This document shows, one piece after another, positions 47,437 through 58,018 of a DNA stretch of 64,000 nt; the first letter of the stretch is position 1; every line of letters starts with the position of its first letter. The translations under genes were made by a program, and so were the position numbers. The notes below the pieces were generated by a model, which saw nothing but the letters and a program-made list of their open reading frames with translations, had not been told where the DNA came from and searched no databases. The DNA is from Magicicada septendecula (lineage: Eukaryota > Arthropoda > Insecta > Hemiptera > Cicadidae), in NCBI GenBank assembly GCA_034769895.1, contig CM068370.1:50663454-50727453 (forward strand), written 5' to 3'.

Positions 47437-48690
47437 ATTGTAGTCCCAAGCCACGTGTTTGTTAACCAAATACACTGCACTCACCGTCTATGGCTTTTTT
47501 CCGTGATGTTTTGTCCAGTTTACATGTTTCAAGGCACTTGCCTCATCATCAGAACTTATAAAATCAATCTATGTCATAAAAAATGACATTTGTCAAAATA
47601 TTAAAAACACAATACGGTAATTAAACTATGTACATAAATTCGTTTTAAAAATGTTCGGTGTGCCTTGCAAGACAACACGCGCCGTACTGACGTAATCTAA
47701 GCCTTATCTCGACTATATCTCATAGCGGTATCGTACAGTATATTTGATTTATACTGTAATTGGTCGTTCAACACATGTGGCTTGGTACTGGCGTCGTTGT
47801 ATGATTTGTAAATTTCATATTCTTCAAGGGCATTCAAATAACTCCCTTTACTGCAGAAATGAAGGGGTATTAAATTTGAGCTAAAATCCGTGTAACTGTG
47901 ACTGTTGTCTATGAGGTGCTTGGCGAAATTTGACTTGATATTGTCAAAGTTGTAAACTCGTGTAGGGGGTCTATGTTCAGAAAATCTTTTCAAAAAACCT
48001 CGACCCGTCTGGCCCACATAAAAAGCCTCACAGTCGTTGCAGACTAGCTTATAAACACCCGTTTTATTTTCAAGACTGGTATGTTCACGGGTGCGGAGAT
48101 TATTCAAGATGTTATTACTAGTCTTATAGGAAACGACTATGTTGTTAACTTTATTAATAGTTGACTTAAAAATCCCCGGCATGAAATGCGTATAAGGTGC
48201 CGCAATGTACTTGCGTGTCTTTGTTTCGAGGTTCTCATTTCTATTATTTACATCTTTAGTTTCATTTTTAATAGTGTTACTCTTCTTTTTCTTTTGTTTT
48301 TTTAAAATATTATCTACTATTCTTTCATTGTACCCGTTGTTAAACGCAATGACTTTAATGGTACTTAACTCTTCGATATAATCCTCGATGCTAAGGGGTA
48401 TAGACAACAAGCGATGTATCATGCTATGGAATGCAGCTAATTTCTGTGAAATGGGGTGGAACGATGAGGCATGTATGACAGCGTCAGTCATCGTGGGCTT
48501 CCTAAATATATTAAAACACAGTTTTTTAGTAACAAAATTCTTAGTTACTGTCAAATCTAGAAAATGTAACCGACCTCCAACTTCATTCTCCAAAGTAAAC
48601 TGTATCTTGTTGTTAATGCCATTCAAGTAATTGTGGAGCTTGTCAATTTGGCGATTTGTGCCTTTATACACCATAAAAGTGTTGAGTCTA
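47437..48690 (-). mobile_element. Penelope-like element 2 inside element D
   Basis: 5'-truncated copy on the minus strand, lying between the protease and RT parts of element D. It ends in RT sequence at its truncated side and in a 3' UTR at about 47437-47696. The UTR has CTGATGA, a short AGGC/GCCT stem and GAAAC, resembling the hammerhead core. Exact ends are uncertain by about 10 bases. Confidence 0.87.
47697..48690 (-). CDS. Penelope RT C-terminal part plus GIY-YIG endonuclease
   Basis: About 330 codons, open to a stop at 47697, truncated before the RT catalytic YVDD motif. VYKGTNRQIDKLHNYLNGIN, LHFLDLTVT and FRKPTMTDAVIHASSFHP are the typical Penelope RT thumb and linker. The GIY-YIG domain has GVYKLVCNDCEAFYVGQTGR and RFSEHRPP, with the CxxC of Penelope-like endonucleases. 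The enzyme would nick target DNA for priming, but this copy lacks the polymerase active site. Confidence 0.88.
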
Positions 48691-51661
48691 GATGTAATAT
48701 TGGGAAATGATTTTTGGAAAGAAACGGAGCAGTAATAGATTTCAATAAACAAATAGTAAAATTTGAAAAGGGGAATAAACCAGTCAGAATAGAGTTTAAG
48801 AAAGTAGTAAATGAAGCTAAAGTCACGGGAATAAAAATGTTACATAAGCAGATAAGCGATAGAGAGAGGTAGAGACCAAGATAAATATATGTCTAGAGAG
48901 TGAGAGCCTAGAGAATGAGGAGGGAGAAATGCATGAGCGTAATGAGAGTGTGGGGGCAGATAGAGCCGACAAATTTTTTAACGAAGATGTAGTTGTAGGA
49001 AATATTCAACGAGAGGAGCTGTGGGCAGTTGTGGAGCGGTTCAGAGAGGTGTTTGATGAATCACCAGGGAAAGCGAAGGACTACATCTGCGAGCTGAAAG
49101 TTCGGGACCACTCACCATACATGCAGAGGAGCTACCCGGTGCCGTTATCAAAGAGGAGGGCTGTACAGGAGGAACTAGACCGGATGATGCAGAGAGGCAT
49201 AATTGAACGCTCAGTATCACCCTATTCAAACCCTTTGGTAGTAGTGATAAAAAAGGATGGCAAGGTAAGGTTTATGTTTAGATGCTCGGAAAATTAATCA
49301 AATTATTATACCTGACAGGGAATCTCCGGAACCCATAAATGAGGTTTTACAGAAGTTCAGCGGAGTCAATACATGACGTCCTTAGACCTGACAGCTGGAT
49401 ACTGGCAGGTGCCATTAGCAACAGAGAGCAGAAAATACACGGCTTTTCTTTTTAACGGTAAGAATTACCAGTTCAAACGCTTACCTTTTGGATTAAACAC
49501 CAGTGTTGCCAGTTTTATTAAATGTTTAGATAATATTTTACAACCGAAGGATTTAGATTTTTTAACCGTATATGTCGATGATATCTTGATAGCTTCTAGA
49601 ACATTCACTGAACATTTAGAACATATAGAATATGTATTAGATAAGCTACAAAGAGGGGGTTTAACAGTGAATTGGGACAAGTCTAAGTTTCTGCAGACAA
49701 AAATACATTTCTTAGGATTTATTATTACACAGGAGGGGATATTAGCTAACCCTGACAAAGTAGAAGCCATAATGCGATTCCCCGAACCTAAAAACATTAA
49801 GCAATTACAGAGTTTCTTAGGCCTATGCAATTTTTACAGGAAATTTCAGGAGAACTACGCACACACAACATCCAAACTGAGTGCTGTACTGCAGAAGAAT
49901 AAACAGTGGAGATGGGGCGATGCGGAACGGAATGCGTTCAACGAAATTAAGAGAAAGTTTAGTCACATGATCATGATGAATCATCCCGATTTTAATAAAA
50001 CTTTTTATTTGCAGACCGACGCCAGCAATGTAGCGCTAGGGGCGGAGCTCTACCAGGAGGGTGGCAACAAGGAACACCTAACGATCGCCTTCGCCAGTAG
50101 ATCGCTGCTGTCGGCTGAGAAAAATTATACGACGACAGAAAAAGAACTTCTAAGTATTGTGTTCGCCGTGGGTAAATTCCGGACCTACATCCTAGGCAAT
50201 ACCATGATAATCCGGACAGACCACAAGGCATTGTCATTCCTTAATTCATGTAAGCTGACACATAGCAGATTAACCAGGTGGGTATTAGCCTTACAAGAAT
50301 ATAACTTTTCCTGGGAGTATATAAAGGGGTCAGATAATAAGGTACCAGATACACTTTCTAGAGTAGATGTTATAGACAATAAAACTGGTAGGGACCTTAA
50401 AGAAATAGAAATTTTTAGATTAACTAGAGAAGATAGAATTTTTGGTGAAGAATTAGGTGATATTAAAAACATGCAAAGATCTGAAAGTAAATTGGGTAAA
50501 GTAATTGTTAGTTTAGAAACAGATGTAGAGGGATCTGAATATAATGAGCGGTTTCAAGTCTATCAAGGTATTTTGTTTAAAAAAGTAGATGGTGGGGAGC
50601 GTGATTGGAGGTTAGTTATACCCGAGGGATTAATAGATAAAATTGTTTGGGATTGTCATATAAGGTATGGTCATTTTGGGGCGAGAAAATGTGCAAATGT
50701 TTTGAAAGAGTCATGTATATTTAAGAATATGGAGAAGAGAGTTAGGAGAGTGTTAAGAGTGTGTGATTTATGTCAGAAATCGAAAGTAGTGAATTATAAA
50801 GTAGAAGGGGAGATGAATTACATAAAAGTCGAGAGACCGTTTGATCTAGTTGCGGTTGATTTGTATGGACCATTACCCAGAGGTAGAGGTGGTGTGTTAT
50901 ATGTATTTGTAGTTCTAGACACTTTTTCAAAATTTGTGAAGTTATATAGCATTAAGAGAGCGATCAGTAAAGTACTCAGTGAGAAAATAGTAAAAGACTA
51001 CATGCTTAACGTTGGAAAACCGAAAATTATATTATCTGACCACGGTCCACAGTTTATAAGCGGCAAGTGGCAGCAGACGCTCGGATGGGAAGGCATCATA
51101 CCCAAGCATACGGCAGTGTATCATCCTCAGTCGAACCAAGCGGAACGGGTGATGAGAGAGATTGGTAGGATATTTCGGGCGTACTGTCACGCCAAACACA
51201 CAGAATGGCCATCCTACGTGAAGAAAGTAGAGGAGTGGCTGAATTGTACCACCCATGAGTCCACGGGATTTACGCCGCATGAGTTGATTAGGGGAACAAG
51301 GCCGCCCAGGATATTGGAACAACTTTTCAAATACCCACCAGAAGGTCAAGTTTTGGACAGGACCATGAAAATTAGATTGGCAAACGAGAACTTACTCACG
51401 AGAGGAGAGCGAAGAAAACAGAAACATGATGCCAAGGGTAAATGGACCAAGTATGAGGTAGGTCAGTTAGTGTTAGTAAAAAGGCATGATTTGTCCAGTG
51501 CTCAAGATAGAGAAATAAAGAAGTTTTTCTTGTTGTATGAAGGACCTTATGAAATTGTAGAAATAAAAATGCAGAATGCGTATGTGCTGAGGGACCCAGC
51601 GACGCAGGAAATAGTAGGTACTCAAAATGCGACGAATTTAAAATTATATCGGTCACTTTAA
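48691..51661 (+). pseudogene. pol: RT, RNase H and integrase of element D
   Basis: RT: LDLTAGYWQVPLATESRKYT, FGLNTSVASF and YVDDILIAS. RNase H: LQTDASNVALG, TTEKELLSIV, RTDHKALSFL. Integrase: HIRYGHFGARKC...CDLCQKSK zinc domain, VAVDLYGPLPRGRG, LSDHGPQF, NQAERVMREIG (catalytic Glu), and GPYEIVEIK. 49373-51661 is one open frame of 762 codons. A pair of small frameshifts near 49270 and 49370, one near 48705 (a run of T one base short) and the Penelope insertion break the upstream part. Confidence 0.9.
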
Positions 51662-54600
51662 TTATGTTTATAAATAAGATTTCAAATATTGTTGTATGAT
51701 TACAGAAGGGATCCTCCCCCATTTTCGGGCGGTCACGATCTTACCAGTCCTGGCCGTGGAATTCGGAACTCGGAGGCGGGCCATGGTTGGCAGATTTTCC
51801 TTCGGGCGGTGAAAGCAACGATGGTCCGGCTCCACCAAAATTGGTACAAATTAGAAATTTAACTACACATTTGAACGCGGAAGGGGACCCCAACAGGTAC
51901 GTGACACGAATTAAGTTTTTAATACACTCCCGGTACAGCGGTCTCGGTGTACCTGTCACGTGCCTGCACTGCCTTAGAGTGTTGTACATAATGGAGGCTG
52001 CACCTAAATACAGGGCAGTGCATACAAACTTAAATATTTTTAGTGTTAATGGCAAAATTCAAGTTGAGCCATTGACAATAGTTTTGCTTAAGCCCGAAAC
52101 GAAGAGTTTTGCGGGGAGGTGTGGGAAATTCCGGAACAGACGACGGGTTGGGAGGAGTTTAAGGAGAAGTTGGGTATAAAGGGGAAGTAACTGCACAAAG
52201 TAGATCTGCTCTGGAATTTTTAGATACTTCATCGAGGAGCACCCCCATTTCAGGCGACTGCGACCTTCCTAGACGTAATGAAAGTTAAGATAGAGTCAGC
52301 CTTCAATGTAAATAGGAATTTTGAAAAAAAAAAAAAATATATATATATATATACCAAAATAATTTTGGATGGGTATAATTTTAAATTTAAATAAATTTTA
52401 GAATTAAGTGACCAAATATAATTGTCAAGTTTTAGTATCAGTGAGTATGGGAACGTTTTGAAAAGATGTGTAATAAAATAAAAACTTGTTGTCAATACAA
52501 GATGTGGGGATAGTTTTGGGGGGTAGATTGGTGCTCAATGAAGTGATAGAACAGTGGAGTGTGGAACTGCAATTGTAGAAAGTTTAGTTTATCATTTTAA
52601 TTAATTAGTTATTAAGTTGCTGTTGCTGGGGTGGCATGTGCCCCAGTAGATAGCGGAAAGTGTTGGGGGTAACAGAGAGTGTTACCTCCATCGGAGGCCA
52701 ACATGGCGAAAATGCACGGCACACCCTTTTGTACAATTTTATATTGTAACTTGATAAATTGCCGTGCCGTGCAAATTAATGATGACGAGTACATGTCTGA
52801 AGGAAGAGATGATTTCCCCGACTTTTCGGGCGATTACTGCCTTACCAGCACTAATCGTGGTTTTGGCTAGCGGTCAGCTATGGTCATACCAAGTCCCTTG
52901 ACCATAGCTGGCTTGAAATTGGTCTATATTAGAAATTAATGGGGGGGGTGACATTAGGGGAAATCCCGGAACTATGGAACAGCGGCTGCCACTCTGTTCG
53001 AGGAGGAACAGCAAAGCCAGGTGGTAGACCCGCATTAAGGGCGCATAACTATAGAACAAAGATATATTGATATCTAAACCTTTCAAATGTAACGCAGAAG
53101 CAAGGACACGGAGATGTCAAATTCCTCCAAAACTTCAGTCCTCGTGGAAGCAACTGGACGCCACAGTCCAGGGGGGGGTCATAGTGTGTGTGGCAGGGAG
53201 GTTATCCAGGGGGGTAACAAATTACAAATTTGTTGTATTTCAATAATGTATTTCAATAAATAATTTTGTTTTTGAGGCACTAGATACTTCCTATATTGTG
53301 TTTATTATGTCTTATTGGGTTAATTGCATGTAGTATGTTAGGAATAAGGATTATAAAAATATAATAATATGTTTTCAATGTGTTTATAGATTTTAAAATA
53401 AAATGAAATAAAGTTGTGATAGTTAAAATTTTCAATGGGTTGTAAGGGATAGAAGTTGGGTGATAGTAATTGTTTAAGTAAAACTTTAAGTCAGTCCAAG
53501 TTGAAAAATATTGGGGTATTAAAGAGAATGAGAGAGGAAATACATGTAGTAGAGAATTTGAGTATAAGTGGAGACACAGTAGTAATGGAGAATATATGTA
53601 GAGTTTTGATTGATATATTGATGTTTATAAATTAATGATGTTATTTTGTTGTGTTGGAAGTGAGGTAATGAGATTGAGATTTTTGAGGATGGCAATTTTG
53701 TAGTAGGGGGTAGTGTAATGTGGGAGTCCGCAACATAATGATAAGTTGGGACGGGATTGGGATCGATTTAGTGGAGACGGGGTTGCCTTAGGTAGAATCC
53801 AGGAACCAGATAAGGGAAATGAGTTTTTTTTGGGGGGGGAACACGTATCCTATGTACAAAGGGTTAGAGAGTATTTTTTTTTATATATATGGAGAGAAGG
53901 TGGCGAATTGAGTTAAAGTAGTAAGTAGTTAGAGGTAGAGAAGGGTTAGTAGATTTTTTGGTAGAGAGGGGTGTCATACTAGTTAAAGATTTTGTAAGGG
54001 AGCGTTAGAGTAATAAAAGGGGTAAGATTATGGGTAAATGCCAAGTTGATAAAGTGAATTATAATGCATAACGGAGAATCACCCAAATTAATGAAAGGGA
54101 ATAATAAATGAAATGATGTGTAAAACGAAGATTGAAAAAAAAAAAAATTTTTGAGAAACGAATTAATAAAAGTAAAGTGAGATTAAAAGATAATTTTATA
54201 TACAAATTTAATGATGTAAAGTGTGTAAATTTTTAAATAACAAATTGTTTATTTTAAGATAATAATAACAATGTGAATTATGAGTGTACTATGTCTTCTT
54301 ATGTTGTATTGTGTTTGTTAGTGTAAGAGAATTTTATGAATTTAAATATTTTAAATGCAAATTGGGGATGACAGAGATATATAATATGGTAATGGGAAAT
54401 GTTTATTTATATTCTGATGGGAATCAGGGCAATAATTTTGAATTTTGGGATAAAAGTTAACAAGAGAAAGTAGATAGAATGAGATTATGGAATTTTAAAA
54501 TGGGTATCATGTTGTTGTTAGGTATTCTGATATATGTTAGAAGTAAGTGAAAAAAACAAAACCAGTGCTTCTTAGCGCAAACCAGCACCGCTAGGGGGAA

Positions 54601-54952
54601 ACATATCAGTTGGGGATATGGTGTTGTATAAGGCCACTATTTGATATTTTGATTTGTGTTTCAGTGTTCGGTGATGCTGTGGCGGCGGACCTGAGCTGGC
54701 CAGCGCGTCAGAGCAGGGGCGTTAAGTATCTGTCTGACTCTATGGTGTTGGGATCTCGATAGAGAAGTCCAGTATTGTCATTCAGGTGCGGTCACAGTCA
54801 CCGGACCAAGGGTGAGTTAATTATATATTTTTTTTTTTTGTAAACCATACAGGGGGTTGTGGCGACATATCCTGGCTGATCCCTTTAGCAAGTATGAATG
54901 TGTCAATAAGATTTTTTATGCTTCGGCATAAAATATCTCATTGAGGGGGTAT
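51662..54952 (+). other. Long 3' region of element D
   Basis: 3.3 kb with no long frame. A motif CCCCATTTTCGGGCGGTCAC recurs in variants at about 51717, 52232 and 52817. A 130-codon frame (51787-52179) and a 63-codon frame (52679-52870, ending FSGDYCLTSTNRGFG) overlap these. The block from about 54660 (GGCGGCGGACCTGAGCTGGC, GGTGTTGGGATC, GAAGTCCAGTA) is shared with A, B and C. AATAAGAT pairs with ATCTCATT around TTTTTATGC/GCATAAAA just before the PPT and LTR. Confidence 0.65.
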
Positions 54953-55717
54953 TGTAACGGGGCATTTTGGGCCTATTTTTGGGGCAATAAAGAAATTTGT
55001 ATTTTTTTTAATAAAGCAAATAAAATTTTTTCGATAATTGGGACAAAACATAACCGAAAGGTATGTTTATTGGTAGCGGCAGTGGTAACACTGAGTGTGA
55101 CAATTATTCATGAATATTGAAACGACAAAATCAACAGACCGCTGAAACTGTGCCAAGGTCAGACAATGACATACAAAACTGTAAACAAATTATGTAACTG
55201 AGCATCAGGCGATGTTACGTCAGCGCCTTACATAACGAGGAATGTGGGTGTAGCAACGCTAGCAGTTTTCGTTGCACACAGAAATCAAAACAGTATGCTG
55301 GCGTAGTAATACAAACTTAAAAACAATGAGAATTGGTCATGCAACCACGGCGACTTTATAAAATAGTGCTGTTGGCCTAGTCCCAGTCTAACTTCACCAC
55401 TCGTGCGAGTGACATACATAAAAGTTCCGGAACGCAAATCGCGGGCGCCCGTATGTAACAATTTGTTTCAAAATGTGAATTTAAATCAAAAGTAAACAGT
55501 TTTAATAAAGTGACAGTTCCGGAGAACGAATAAAATAAGAAAAATGTGCGGAATAGAAACGAAATGCGTGGTAGAGACGGACTCGTCAAGATCTTAAATT
55601 TGGCAGATAAGTAACCAACAAGGGTTAAATCTAAAACCTTTAAAAGAAATTTTTGAGAATGTTTACCAAAGAACTGGCAGCCTAAAATAAACTTAAACTA
55701 ATGAATTAATTAAACAT

Positions 55718-55777
<60 letters not shown>

Positions 55778-56194
55778 AGAAATTTAAAAGAAGTGCTGGT
55801 TTGTGTATAAAAGAAAGAAATATAATTAATAAATAAGACCAAATCAATAATGGAAAAGATGTATAATTTTAATGGCATTCATTTCATGAGTTTATAGCTA
55901 AATTTGCAATAGTATGTAAGTGCAGGAAAAGAAGTTTTATTTTTTGTTGTGTGCATTATAGAGTAAATAAACCTTTTGTTCATTGCCAATGTGAATTAAA
56001 TTAATTATTGCAAATAAACCATTCTGCTCCTGTGTTCGCCGAAAAGGACCCGGAAAATGGTAAGTACACCTATTTTTTTTTGTAGTTGGCAATACAAGAT
56101 GGCGCCCGACAAAGTTAGACAGTAAAAAATGAATAAAATTAAAATCAATCATATTTTATTTATTTTATTAATATCAATAAAACAAAACATAACA
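54953..56194 (+). repeat. 3' LTR of element D
   Basis: 1242 bp, starts TGTAACGGGGCATTTTGGGC, ends AACATAACA, followed by CCAT. The (GA)n tract is about 53 bases here (55722-55774). Confidence 0.94.
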
Positions 56195-56373
56195 CCATCT
56201 GGCCAGAAACTCTTGTTGTTTTGTTTTTTTTACAGCTGACTAACACAGCTGCCAACTGCTACAAAAGTTGAAACAAAATCTCCAATTCTGAAGGCACGGC
56301 ATATTCAGTAAAAAAAAAATCATGATAGGGGTCAAAGTTGCCCCCTGGGGCAAAGTTACCCGAATTTCCTGTA

Positions 56374-57757
56374 TGGGTTGCTTAAAGGTTTTACTAAGGT
56401 GTATGTTGCTTAAAGAAATTTTGTACCAAAATTATTTCACTTTCAATGATACATACTACAGCCAAAAGGAAGGCCTGAGCATGGGATCTCCTCTAAGCAG
56501 AATACTTTCTGAACTTTATCTGAATTTTTTCAAAAGTGAATATTTATTTTCTAATAGTAATAAATATCGTAAAAACGTCGTTTCCTATTACAGGTATGTC
56601 GACGATACATTTATCGTCTTTGATGGCACATTAAGACAAGTTGAGCTTCTGAAAAACTACTTGAACAGTGTTAACAAACTCATACAATTCAGACTTGAAA
56701 CGGAGAACAACCAACTGAACTTCCTTGATCTCACCATTATTATATCCCAGGAATCTTTCAAATTTAAAATTTACAGAAAGCCCACTACCACTGACAGCAC
56801 AATACACGCTCATTTGTATCACCCGTGGTTCCAGAAAATGGCGGCATACAATACATTTGTCCATAGACTTCTTACTGTACCTTATAGCAAGATTGCTTCA
56901 TTGATGAAGTAAACACTTTCCCAACGGTTATAATGCTAATATAATAGATAAACTCATCTCCAGACACAAGAGCAAAACTCAAATTCCGAACAGCACAGTG
57001 CATAATACTGACAGATATATATCGGTGGAGTACACATCTTTGTTGCCTAACATCATAAGAAATCAATTTAAGAAATACAGTATCGCAGTTATCTTTAGGA
57101 CAAAAAATAACATTGAAAATACTCTGCGCCCCAAGATACACAGAAGCGTAGAGACACGCTCTGGCATTTACAAAATTATGTGTGATGATTGGGACATGTT
57201 TTACATCGGCCAGACCGAGACACGTTTTGAAGAGAGGTTCAAGGAACACCTGCCCATGAAGAATGTAAAAAACAGTAAATCGACTTACACACAACACCTG
57301 ATTGATTGTGATCAGAGTTACACAGACTTCTCTGTTAATTTTAAACCTATACACTTTAGTAAAAAAGGCCGATATATGAATGCATTAGAAGAGTTTGAGA
57401 TATATAAAGCTGCTAGGACATAGAAAGAGTGCCTTTTGAACGATATGGTGTCGTTCAAATCCAACGTGCTCTTCGATACTGTGATACAAAAACTGGCACA
57501 GACATGAGGAATACTACCAACTTATCTTTACATTGAACTTTATATGGCTAGTGCGCGTTTACTTTCTTGATGATGCGAATCGTCCCCTAGTGCAGTATGA
57601 GTGTTTATTAAATTCAGTGTTTTTATGTATGTGTTTTTTATGAACTGACGAACTCGACCCGAGTGATCATCACCTGAAGATGGGACCTTGATCCTGAAAC
57701 GCGCCGTGCAGTGACCAAAGTAAGTTGCATGAAGCAATAACAGGTATCTTAACCTAT
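56374..57757 (+). mobile_element. Penelope-like element 1, right copy
   Basis: 5'-truncated copy on the plus strand, starting within the RT next to the pogo end. Carries RT, GIY-YIG and a 3' UTR ending AACCTATTTTAAAGAT. With the inverted fragment at 40194-40589 it forms a head-to-head pair with 3' ends outward, an arrangement known for Penelope elements. Confidence 0.87.
56376..57423 (+). pseudogene. Penelope RT plus GIY-YIG, frameshifted
   Basis: RT motifs: EGLSMGSPLS, YYRYVDDTFIVFDG (catalytic YVDD), LNFLDLTI and YRKPTTTDSTIH. A frameshift near 56905 separates it from the GIY-YIG part (SGIYKIMCDDWDMFYIGQTE, FKEHLP). The second Cys of the CxxC pair is replaced by Trp (CDDW). The upstream RT fingers are missing. 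Confidence 0.85.
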
Positions 57758-57855
57758 TTTAAAGATGAACTATTGCAACTTGGTGACCATAAACACAATG
57801 AATACATAAAATTTCTATTTAATTAATAAATTTGTGTTAGTGATTATGATCACAA
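57758..57855. other. Short AT-rich gap
   Basis: Unassigned sequence between the Penelope 3' end and the next inverted-repeat element. Confidence 0.5.
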
Positions 57856-57977
57856 ACAGAAATAACACTGTTGCACACCACTGTAGAAAATTTTTTTTCT
57901 GATTAATGCTTTCAAGTGTCACAGCTCATCATCAGAAACAAATTTCTACAGTGGTATGCAACAGTGTTATTTCTGTT
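57856..57977. repeat. Small inverted-repeat element
   Basis: ACAGAAATAACACTGTTGCA (57856-57875) and on to TGTAGAAA mirror 57942-57977. The spacer, on the minus strand, reads CTGATGATGAGCTGTGACAC then TTGAAAG, again the CTGANGA-stem-GAAA pattern. No coding sequence. Confidence 0.65.
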
Positions 57978-58018
57978 TATAAAACTTGTATTTACATACA
58001 ATAAATTCTGTTACATTT

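Larger units (their letters stand above)
43738..56194 (+). mobile_element. LTR element D: Ty3/gypsy retrotransposon with 1.2-kb LTRs
   Basis: LTRs 43738-45018 and 54953-56194 start TGTAACGGGGCATTTTGGGC and end AACATAACA. The duplication CCAT is at 43734-43737 and 56195-56198. Internal: PBS, gag, protease, (Penelope insertion), RT, RNase H, integrase, a 3.3-kb non-coding 3' region, hairpin and PPT. The LTRs differ by few substitutions but by GA-repeat length. Inserted in the pogo-like transposon. Relatively young, but disabled by the Penelope insertion and frameshifts. Confidence 0.94.
40592..56371 (-). mobile_element. Pogo-like DNA transposon, split by element D
   Basis: The left terminal repeat CAGTAAATTCGGGTAACTCT and the right one, in reverse CAGGAAATTCGGGTAACTTT, both abut TA (40590-40591 and 56372-56373), as for mariner/pogo. 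Subterminal copies of GGGTCAAAGTTACCC lie at both ends and internally (about 40785, 43490). Removing element D and its duplicated CCAT leaves about 3.3 kb. The transposase is on the minus strand. The CAG-start repeat, TA duplication and DDE_1 transposase all agree on pogo. Confidence 0.9.

Noticed and set aside
47427..48752. Reading the whole 351-codon minus-strand frame as Penelope protein
   Set aside because: The first 20 or so codons lie in element D sequence (reverse of its NDFxERN region), so the Penelope part starts only at about 48690.
52679..52870. Independent small gene in element D 3' region
   Set aside because: It overlaps the repeated motif and is not supported by a matching intact frame in element B; described as part of the 3' region.
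51662..54952. Envelope gene in element D
   Set aside because: No long frame, signal peptide, membrane anchor or cleavage motif after pol in D or in B.
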